Below, one piece after another: positions 1 through 5,835 of a stretch of 7,078 nucleotides of DNA. The stretch is from contig CALFQW010000051.1 in assembly GCA_937919305.1 (NCBI GenBank), positions 1-7,078 of the forward strand, read 5' to 3'. Under the pieces are notes generated by a model. It was not told the origin of the DNA. It saw only the letters and a list, made by a program, of their open reading frames with translations, and searched no databases. This DNA comes from an uncultured Candidatus Saccharibacteria bacterium. GTDB taxonomy: Bacteria; Patescibacteriota; Saccharimonadia; Saccharimonadales; Saccharimonadaceae. The position numbers and the translations under genes are program-made. Positions within the stretch are counted from its first letter, which is position 1. Each line of letters starts with the position of its first letter.

Positions 1-135
1 AATCATTTCCACATTCCTCGAAAAACTGCCGTTCTAACTAGTTCAGCAACATTAAAAATCCGTGAATAATTTTTATTATAGTATAGAATTTTCAGTAAAT
101 TATTCTATAACTTTTATTTTGACGTTTGCTGATAA
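1..135. other. AT-rich stretch with no recognised gene
   Basis: All frames that I translated are broken by stops or give nothing recognisable. The frame of the downstream membrane protein has stops at 67-69, 130-132 and 133-135, so that protein does not simply continue to the window edge. An inverted repeat, TATAGAAT (82-89) and ATTCTATA (102-109), with a 12-base spacer lies in very AT-rich DNA. It could be chance at this composition. The stretch may be intergenic sequence or another assembly join. Confidence 0.4.
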
Positions 136-954
136 AAACAACTTTTATTAACAATTACAGCCCTTACCCGTGTTGACGGCCCACTCTTTACTCTTATTAT
201 TTGTACAGTATGGTGGTGGCAAAAACCGAAAGACTTAAAACATGTAGGCGCTGGCTTCGTTATCGCATTATTACCAACCATTGCATTTATAAGCCAAACT
301 CTTTTCCGCTTAAGTTACTATGGAGATATTTTACCTCACACATCTCATAGTCATACTGATATATCTTCTGCTAGCTTAATCACAGGGCTTAAATATACTA
401 TTGGCATGCTTAGTGCAGCTCGTCCTTTCTTTGAGATTACCTTGCTAGGACTTGCTTTTGCAATTTACAAGAAACGTAATCACTATGCTCTAGGTGCATT
501 ACTCATTCCAGCATTTCTTTGGACAGCTTATATTGCCATTATTGGGGGTGATGCGGCACCAGCCTTTAGATATGGCCTGCCTCTTTTTGGCTTAATTGCT
601 TTTGCACTTCTCATTATTGCTATTAACGCTGACTCAATTTTAGAAAGGACTACTCCTGCATGGCTACAGTGGTGTTTAGTTGCTTTTTGTTTTATTCCAT
701 TTTTAGCAACCCAAATTCAAGACCCAGAGAATAAAGAAGCTTTTTACGAGAAGTGGGAACTTGATGGTGAAGCTGTTGGCAAAACACTTAAAACTGTTTT
801 TGCAGAGCAACAACCTTTATATGCCATGGCAACTCCTGGCGCGCTCGCCTACTGGTCTGAATTACCCGCACTGGATTTATCAGGTCTTAACACACCAAAC
901 GATATTGACTATTTAAATCAAGAGTCACGGTGTTATTGCTTGTCTCACCATTAA
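136..954 (+). pseudogene. Fragment of a polytopic GT-C-like membrane glycosyltransferase, both ends missing
   Basis: The frame is open from 136, upstream of the first ATG at 406, to the TAA at 952-954. It contains about six hydrophobic segments, for example 'VGAGFVIALLPTIAFISQT', 'ALGALLIPAFLWTAYIAII' and 'YGLPLFGLIAFALLIIAI'. The landmarks 'LTRVDGPLF', 'YYGDILPHT', 'GGDAAPAFRYGLPL' and 'LDLSGLN' occur in the order and style of bacterial GT-C-fold membrane glycosyltransferases that use polyprenyl-linked sugars, such as the arabinofuranosyltransferase-like family. Such proteins usually run to about 450-550 residues. Here the first several membrane helices are absent, and the tail after 'LDLSGLN' turns into unrelated residues near 920. 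Codon use is strongly A/T-ending, unlike the genes from 1210 onward. I infer a gene fragment from another replicon or organism, joined here by assembly or recombination. The family call is moderate and the substrate is unknown. Confidence 0.5.
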
Positions 955-1203
955 TCAGATGATCTGTCACATTAACCAGTTTAAACTGGGAATTCCTGAC
1001 CGAGTTCTGGTCCATCAGCATACTGAAAGTCAGGCTGACACCATCGGTGTTCAGTATCTCGGTAGAGACATTGGAAGCACCATCAGCTGGCGAGGTGGAG
1101 ACAATGGTCGGATAGACGGCAGCGCCCGAAGCGTCCTGGGTGGCAAAGGTAAATATCTCACCTCCCGCAGGCAGAACTAACGGACTACCTCCCGCCGGAA
1201 ACC
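920..1203 (-). pseudogene. Fragment of a secreted protein with a bacterial Ig-like (Big_5-type) domain
   Basis: On the minus strand, in a frame different from the PBP, the sequence reads 'PAGGSPLVLPAGGEIFTFA', then 'VYPTIVSTSPADGASNVSTE', then 'VSLTFSMLMDQNSV' and 'NNTVTLDL'. The pattern 'P.IVSTSPADGA.NVS...VSLTFS..MD..SV' is the classic opening of Big_5-type Ig-like domains found in surface and secreted bacterial proteins, where they act as spacer or adhesive modules. There is no start codon, signal peptide or natural end. The frame stops at 887-889, already inside the membrane-protein segment. Base composition is clearly richer in GC than the left neighbour. Both boundaries are approximate (about 910-930 and 1195-1230). 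Its length of about 285 bases suggests a single stray read or a small inserted fragment. Confidence 0.5.
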
Positions 1204-3738
1204 GGGTATAGGAAAAACCGCCGCGATCGAAGTTCCTATCACTTGATTGCCAGCGCGGAACTCTACAGATTGTAGCTGGTGTGTACCTTGTGTTATGCTC
1301 GCAGTGATTTTGCTGTTTTTGAATTTGATAGTCGCCACACTTGGCGCTATGTCATCACACTTGTGCAGATCATCATCCGCGCCAGCATCGTAGCCATCAG
1401 GAGCAATGAAAGTCGTTCGCTTTGTTATTGGGTCGGTGATCTTCTGTACTGATACCTGAACTTTGGCAACTGCTGGTGTACAGTCGGTCGCTTTCTTTTT
1501 AGACACCTTGTCGAATGTGATGTTCACGCCCGATGTAGACGATGACTTGTTGTACCATGATGGGAACCAGTCAGTCCTCCCAGCTACTGAGAGCTTTTGT
1601 AGTCCTGCGGGCACCTGGAACCAATCGTCAGATTTCCAAGTCCCGTCTGGCTGGAATACGTTGATGTGAGTGTCTCGCATTATCGTTCCAACAGTAGGGC
1701 CTACGATCGATGATAGGGCGTTGCTCATTGCTCTGTTGTCGTGGTTACCAACCCAGATGCTCAATGTAGCCTTAGGAGAATAGCTGTTCATCCAAAGCTC
1801 TTTACTAAAGCGACCGGCGTTAGAAGTACCCGTTTTAGTAGCTGTCTTAACTCCTGGGACGTTGAGGCCTGATGCGCCACGCCCGAACGATGGTGAGCGA
1901 GCACGGTCATCACTCAGTATGTCGGATAACATGTAAGCGACTTGAGGGTCTATGACTTGCTTACTCTCATCTTTCCATTGCTGGATGATTTGACCCTGTG
2001 AGTTCTTGACCTCTAGGATACTACTAACGGGTTTATATGTGCCCATGCGAGCAAGTGTTGCGAATGTGTTTGCATGCTCGGTTTGCTTGAGGCCACATCC
2101 ACCTATGGCCGACGCGAGTCCGACTTGTTTTTCAACACCTTGGGTACAGTAGCTTTTGTCACCCATGGCATGGATATCTTTTATCGCAGTATCAACACCA
2201 GCTATATACATTGCTTTGATAGCCGGTATATTTCGCGACTCAGCCAGCCCTGATCTTATAGGTATACTGCCTCGGAATTTATTGTCAAAGTTAGCGACTG
2301 ATTTTCCGTCATCTGTTCTATAAATACTCTGGGGTAGTGGGCTGTCTGCAAGTATTGAGCCGGCACCATAGTTCTGCCCCTCACGTTGCTTGAAGAGTGA
2401 GGCGAAGACGAATGGTTTTATGCTTGAGCCAGGCTGCAGGTATGACACAGAGGCATTCACCGCACCATAGTCTGGATAGTTATAGTCTCGTGAACCTCGA
2501 AGGGCGAGTATCTGACCCGTCTGAGAGTCTACGAGAGTCGCTGCTGCGTTATCAAAGTTTGCCGACTGAGGAAGTCTAGTGGTGAAAAGTTTACTGATAG
2601 CGCCGTCGACTATCTCCTGTGTACGCCAGTCTAGAGTTGTCTTGATAGTGAGACCACCCGCACCGACGATCTTTTTACCAAGTTTTGCTTCCAGTTCAGA
2701 CTTGACCATCTGAACGAAGTGAGGAGCCTTGATGTTTTTGAACTGATCTGACTCAGGCTTTATGGTGGCTAAGATATCTACTTTTTTTGCAGCTTCTGCC
2801 TCAGATTTCTTGATATAACCTTGCTCTACCATATAGTTGAGCGTGGTGTGCTGTCTGGCGATTAAGGCCTTGTGACCCTCGGTGTTGTACGGATCGTATA
2901 GCCCTGGTAGCTGAGGAATACCCGCTAGGAGAGATGATTCTGCTAGATCAAGGTCTTTAGCTGACTTGTTGAAGTATGTTTGTGCGGCAGATTCTACACC
3001 GTTTCTACGACCACCATATGGCGACTCGTTGAGGTATAGCGTCAGTATTTGATCTTTGTTGTACATGCGCTCTACCTCTACGGCCAAGATCACCTCTTTT
3101 ATCTTTCGAGGTACACCGCCTAGCCCACGGTTGTTTGCTTCGTCTTCGAAGAATACTTGCTTTACAAGTTGCTGAGTAAGGGTTGAGCCTCCTTGGGTCG
3201 CCCCTTCGCCTCTAGCGTTGCTGACAGCAGCTCGCATGATGCCGGTGAGGCTGAATCCACGGTGCTTGTAGAAGTCTTTGTCTTCGATAGCAATAGTCGC
3301 TTTCTTCATGTCCTCGGAGATGTCTTTCGACTCAACTCGTATCTTGTAGTCTCCGTCACCTTTATCTTCCCAGAGCAAGACACCATTTCGATCATAGTAT
3401 TTACTGATAGTTGTTTGGACGCGCTTATTGAGTTCGCTTGGTCGTATGGCGTCCAGCTCACGTCTGTAAAACGCAAAGAGCGACCCTATGACAACAAACA
3501 TCAGCAAGATACCGACACCTGCTATCTTTAGTGCCATGATTCCACCTTCTTTTGAGAACCAGTAGGCAAAGAACCTTTTCGGGTGTAGTCGATAAGCGAA
3601 TCGTTTCAACGGATGTTTTGGCAGTGACGCAAGGTACTCAGCCCGACGTCGAGATGAATAGTCTTTCTTTGCACGCCTCTTGCTCGTTAAATTAGCGTAG
3701 ACGTTCAGCGTCTTATTTTTGCGTTTCTTAGACGGCAT
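1177..3738 (-). CDS. Class A penicillin-binding protein (PBP1A type; transglycosylase/transpeptidase), C-terminus probably altered
   Basis: This bifunctional enzyme polymerises lipid II into glycan strands (GT51 domain) and cross-links stem peptides (DD-transpeptidase) outside the membrane. The first 65 or so residues are cytoplasmic and very basic, and one membrane anchor lies at about 68-90. GT51 motifs are 'EDKDFYKHRG' (catalytic Glu152), 'GGSTLTQQLVK' (183-193), 'RKIKE' (211-215) and 'GVESAAQTYF' (247-256). The transpeptidase has SSIK with nucleophile Ser438, SRN (501-503) and KTGT (635-638), so both activities look intact. After about residue 705 comes a tail with Cys753 and Cys794, possibly a disulfide, and then the start of an Ig-like strand region ('HQLQSVEFRAGNQVIGTS'). 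The last 10-15 residues are suspect because the frame runs into foreign sequence near 1200. The true protein was probably longer. The ATG at 3738 is fixed by a good ribosome binding site. The sequence style suggests Saccharibacteria. A more specific gene symbol is not justified. Confidence 0.93.
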   Translation of the reverse strand: MPSKKRKNKTLNVYANLTSKRRAKKDYSSRRRAEYLASLPKHPLKRFAYRLHPKRFFAYWFSKEGGIMALKIAGVGILLMFVVIGSLFAFYRRELDAIRPSELNKRVQTTISKYYDRNGVLLWEDKGDGDYKIRVESKDISEDMKKATIAIEDKDFYKHRGFSLTGIMRAAVSNARGEGATQGGSTLTQQLVKQVFFEDEANNRGLGGVPRKIKEVILAVEVERMYNKDQILTLYLNESPYGGRRNGVESAAQTYFNKSAKDLDLAESSLLAGIPQLPGLYDPYNTEGHKALIARQHTTLNYMVEQGYIKKSEAEAAKKVDILATIKPESDQFKNIKAPHFVQMVKSELEAKLGKKIVGAGGLTIKTTLDWRTQEIVDGAISKLFTTRLPQSANFDNAAATLVDSQTGQILALRGSRDYNYPDYGAVNASVSYLQPGSSIKPFVFASLFKQREGQNYGAGSILADSPLPQSIYRTDDGKSVANFDNKFRGSIPIRSGLAESRNIPAIKAMYIAGVDTAIKDIHAMGDKSYCTQGVEKQVGLASAIGGCGLKQTEHANTFATLARMGTYKPVSSILEVKNSQGQIIQQWKDESKQVIDPQVAYMLSDILSDDRARSPSFGRGASGLNVPGVKTATKTGTSNAGRFSKELWMNSYSPKATLSIWVGNHDNRAMSNALSSIVGPTVGTIMRDTHINVFQPDGTWKSDDWFQVPAGLQKLSVAGRTDWFPSWYNKSSSTSGVNITFDKVSKKKATDCTPAVAKVQVSVQKITDPITKRTTFIAPDGYDAGADDDLHKCDDIAPSVATIKFKNSKITASITQGTHQLQSVEFRAGNQVIGTSIAAVFPIPGFRREVVR

Positions 3739-3742
3739 AATT

Positions 3743-3747
3743 CTCCT
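3743..3747 (-). promoter_or_regulatory. Shine-Dalgarno site of the PBP gene
   Basis: The minus strand reads AGGAG, then AATT, then ATG. The core is a strong match to the anti-Shine-Dalgarno with a slightly short four-base spacer. It supports the ATG at 3738 as the start. It is the only clear Shine-Dalgarno site among the four genes whose starts lie in the window. Confidence 0.75.
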
Positions 3748-3785
3748 GTAACCCCCACCGAGGCAGTTTTATAAACTTATGCATG

Positions 3786-3794
3786 ATTATAACA
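3786..3794 (-). promoter_or_regulatory. Extended -10 promoter for the PBP gene
   Basis: The minus strand reads TGTTATAAT, a perfect extended -10 (TGnTATAAT). A weak -35-like TTGCTC lies at 3807-3812 with a short 15-base spacer, so the TG extension probably carries the recognition. Transcription would start near 3779, giving a leader of about 40 bases that contains the AGGAG site. A second weaker candidate, TATAAA (3768-3773), lies closer to the gene. Confidence 0.5.
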
Positions 3795-3821
3795 CTACCT
3801 CGCTATGAGCAACACGCTTTT

Positions 3822-3830
3822 TGCTATACT
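3822..3830 (+). promoter_or_regulatory. Extended -10 promoter directly abutting tyrS
   Basis: TGCTATACT matches the extended -10 pattern TGn-TATAAT with one mismatch. No convincing -35 is visible at 16-18 bases upstream. The hexamer ends at 3830, only six bases before the ATG at 3837, so transcription is expected to begin at or next to the A of the start codon. No Shine-Dalgarno site lies between them. This geometry is typical of leaderless bacterial mRNAs. Confidence 0.5.
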
Positions 3831-3836
3831 TGATCC

Positions 3837-5057
3837 ATGAATAAAAATGCAGTATCACTTGCGGATGAATTAGAGTGGCGAGGCTTCACGCATCAGACAA
3901 CATTCGTTGACGTCGAAAACATCAATGAGCCTAGAGCGTTCTATCTCGGCGTAGATCCTAGCGCTGCGAGTATGCACATCGGTAATCTGGCACAGGTTAT
4001 GCTCGTTAAACACTTGATCGCCCATGGTCACAAAGCTATCGTACTCGTCGGTGGCGCCACGGGAATGATCGGCGATCCGAAGGAAGACGCTGAGCGAGAA
4101 CTCAAGACATTGGATGAGATTGCCAAAAACAAAGCTGGCATCGCATCGCAGTACAAAACGCTCCTCGAAGGTGAAGCTTTCAAGCTGGTCGATAACTATG
4201 ATTGGTTCAAAGGTATAGAATACCTTGATTTCTTAAGAGACATCGGCAAGCATTTCTCGATGACACAACTGCTCGATAGGGAGTTTATCAAGGCTAGGAT
4301 CGGAGAAGGTGGAGTCGGGATCAGTTATGCCGAGTTCAGCTACAGCTTGATCCAGGGCTACGACTTTTTGCACCTATTCCGTGAACACGGCGCAACTATG
4401 CAGATCGGCGGCTCTGATCAGTGGGGTAATATGCTCTCGGGTGCTCAGATGATCAAGAAGCTCGACGGTGCTGAGGCGCATGTTTGGACGGTGCCACTTA
4501 TTACGGAGAAGTCTACTGGCAAGAAATTCGGCAAGAGTGAAGGGAATGCAGTTTGGCTTGATCCGTTGATGACGAGTCCGTACAAGTTCTATCAATTCTG
4601 GTTGAACGTAGACGACCGGGGTGTCGCTGACTATATCAAGATATTTACCATGATCGGTCGTGATGAGCACGAGCAGTTAGTAACTGAGGCTTCGAAAGAT
4701 CTTTCGAAGCGGCTTTTGCAGAAATACTTAGCATATGAGGTAACAAAACTTGTTCATGGTGAAGCGCGAGCCGAGAGCGCTCGAAATGTAACAGCATCGC
4801 TTTTTGGAGACACGCCTTTTTCACAGCTCATCGATGAGGAGCTAGATATGCTTGCCGAGGAAATACCAGTGGTAGCAAGCTCGCACTTGTTGAACGCACT
4901 TGTTACGAGCGGTGTCGCTGCCAGCTTGAGCGAGGGTCGCCGTCTCATCGATAGCGCAGCCATCAGCGTGAATGGCCAGAAAGTGACTGAAGATCAGCCG
5001 CTTACTACTCCAAGCATAGTCAAGAAAGGTAAGAACACCTTTCTATTGGTTAGGTAG
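3837..5057 (+). CDS. tyrS: Tyrosyl-tRNA synthetase (class I, bacterial TyrRS)
   Basis: This cytoplasmic enzyme activates tyrosine with ATP and charges tRNA-Tyr. At 406 residues it has the normal length for bacterial TyrRS. The N-terminal 'ELEWRG' is the usual family opening, so the ATG at 3837 is well placed. The Rossmann catalytic domain shows HIGN (47-50, the HIGH signature), 'YLGVDPSA' (36-43), Tyr169, Gln173 and Asp176 in 'YSLIQGYD' (tyrosine pocket), 'QIGGSDQWGN' (189-198) and KFGKS (230-234, the KMSKS loop). An S4-type RNA-binding domain occupies about 350-406 ('SEGRRLIDSAAISVNG'). All key residues are present. The gene is divergent from the PBP gene across 98 bases and is followed after nine bases by the unknown gene, so read-through is likely. 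No T-box or other leader is possible given the tight promoter spacing. A perfect 22-base palindrome lies within it at 4689-4710. Confidence 0.97.
   Translation: MNKNAVSLADELEWRGFTHQTTFVDVENINEPRAFYLGVDPSAASMHIGNLAQVMLVKHLIAHGHKAIVLVGGATGMIGDPKEDAERELKTLDEIAKNKAGIASQYKTLLEGEAFKLVDNYDWFKGIEYLDFLRDIGKHFSMTQLLDREFIKARIGEGGVGISYAEFSYSLIQGYDFLHLFREHGATMQIGGSDQWGNMLSGAQMIKKLDGAEAHVWTVPLITEKSTGKKFGKSEGNAVWLDPLMTSPYKFYQFWLNVDDRGVADYIKIFTMIGRDEHEQLVTEASKDLSKRLLQKYLAYEVTKLVHGEARAESARNVTASLFGDTPFSQLIDEELDMLAEEIPVVASSHLLNALVTSGVAASLSEGRRLIDSAAISVNGQKVTEDQPLTTPSIVKKGKNTFLLVR
4689..4710. repeat. Perfect 22-base palindrome inside tyrS
   Basis: The half-site GCTTCGAAAGA is followed immediately by its exact reverse complement, with no spacer. 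It encodes 'EASKDLSK' in the helical region between the catalytic and S4 domains of TyrRS. In RNA it could form a nine-pair stem with a GAUC loop. No uracil tract follows, so it does not look like a terminator. As DNA it is a symmetric site that could bind a dimeric protein. It may be coincidence of codon choice. Confidence 0.8.
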
Positions 5058-5066
5058 TTTATAGCA

Positions 5067-5771
5067 ATGGCCGAGCGACTAGATTTAGGCGCAGCGGTAA
5101 AGTCTATCGAAACACCACTCTCAGAAGCTCTTGGCGCTTCTGAAGCGACTTTTCTGAGTGGCTTTGACGCTGATGTGCGGCTGGCATACCCTAGATGTGG
5201 TCTTGTGACGGCATGTATGCAGCTATTGCTTCGTGACTATGGATACGAGACAGAACGTTTGAGGATACGGAAGAAGATAACTTCTCCAGCGCACAGAGAT
5301 AATGATGTCGATCATGTATATTTGCGTGGTGAGGGTCATATCATCGATCCGACGTACACGCAGTATTATGGCCATATAGGCCTATCGGCTCATGTTTTGA
5401 ACGATAACCCTGACGCGAGATCATTAATGCCGGATGACAAGATCGCCGTTTTTGATCAAGCCAAGGTACAACAGTTCGCCATGTCCTTAACCGACCATCA
5501 GATAGATATTAGGCCAGCCGCTAGGACGATCTATGATCAACATGAAACGGAACTATTGCAACATAATCGAGGTATGATCTACTTCCCGGAGACACCACTA
5601 TTTTTGGCGACTACTCCGGCGCATATGCTGCGATATTATTACACAATATGGTCGTCTATCCCGAATGGGTTCCCGTTTAGTTTTGACTGGAATGCACGTA
5701 ACAATCAGCGACGATATAACGATTGTGTTGAAAAAGTCGTCGCTGAGACCCGCGAGCGCTCTGTAACTTGA
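5067..5771 (+). CDS. Unrecognised protein with a possible papain/transglutaminase-like Cys-His-Asp triad
   Basis: I do not recognise this 234-residue protein as a named family. It has no signal peptide or membrane segment, so it is probably cytoplasmic. Cys44 begins a predicted helix ('RCGLVTACMQLLLRDYGY'), His83 sits in a predicted strand ('DHVYLRGEG') and Asp94 in 'HIIDPTYTQYY'. Cys at a helix start, then His and Asp on adjacent strands, with 'D-H-V-Y-L' and 'I-I-D-P-T', is the pattern of transglutaminase-like and papain-like folds, and resembles uncharacterised proteins with 'DHVWL...IIDPT..QF'. The C-terminal half is rich in aromatics ('MLRYYYTIW', 'FPFSFDW') and has no motif that I can name. 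Function is unknown; a cysteine hydrolase or acyl-transfer enzyme is only a hypothesis. The start at 5067 lies nine bases after the tyrS stop with only a weak GGTAG upstream, suggesting coupling to tyrS translation. The next Met (51) would remove Cys44. Composition matches its neighbours. Confidence 0.8.
   Translation: MAERLDLGAAVKSIETPLSEALGASEATFLSGFDADVRLAYPRCGLVTACMQLLLRDYGYETERLRIRKKITSPAHRDNDVDHVYLRGEGHIIDPTYTQYYGHIGLSAHVLNDNPDARSLMPDDKIAVFDQAKVQQFAMSLTDHQIDIRPAARTIYDQHETELLQHNRGMIYFPETPLFLATTPAHMLRYYYTIWSSIPNGFPFSFDWNARNNQRRYNDCVEKVVAETRERSVT
5121..5143 (+). repeat. Inverted repeat near the 5' end of the unknown gene
   Basis: TCAGAAGC (5121-5128) and GCTTCTGA (5136-5143) form a perfect eight-pair stem with a seven-base loop. 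It overlaps codons 19-26, which spell the internal amino-acid repeat 'SEALGASEA', so the symmetry may be a by-product of codon choice. There is no uracil run directly after it. A role as an mRNA hairpin that attenuates or protects the transcript is possible but unproven. Confidence 0.4.
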
Positions 5772-5779
5772 ATTTGCGA

Positions 5780-5802
5780 TAGCCGGGCATGTAGCTCGGC
5801 TA
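5780..5802 (+). other. Hairpin between the unknown gene and recG
   Basis: TAGCCGGGC (5780-5788) pairs with GCTCGGCTA (5794-5802) around an ATGTA loop: nine pairs including one G-U. It lies in the 64-base gap between the stop at 5771 and the recG start. The following bases (AGTCAAAGC) contain no uracil tract, so a standard intrinsic terminator is unlikely. It could be a Rho-independent terminator lacking its tail, a processing site, or a structure that influences recG translation. Confidence 0.5.
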
Positions 5803-5835
5803 AGTCAAAGCTCTCAGCTGATATCATTGATTACA

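Noticed and set aside
959..1180. Plus-strand open frame of 73 codons
   Set aside because: It is the antisense of the Ig-like fragment. The minus-strand translation shows a recognisable domain and the plus-strand product has no family character.
887..1235. Insertion sequence or phage attachment site explaining the two junctions
   Set aside because: There is no transposase or integrase, no terminal inverted repeats and no direct duplication that I can see at the joins.
3193..3531. Plus-strand open frame of 112 codons
   Set aside because: It lies wholly antisense to the well-supported transglycosylase domain of the PBP and has no recognisable motif.
4374..4963. Minus-strand open frames within tyrS
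   Set aside because: They are antisense to a complete TyrRS with all signature motifs.
5780..5812. Intrinsic terminator before recG
   Set aside because: The stem is good but no run of T follows, so only a hairpin is reported.
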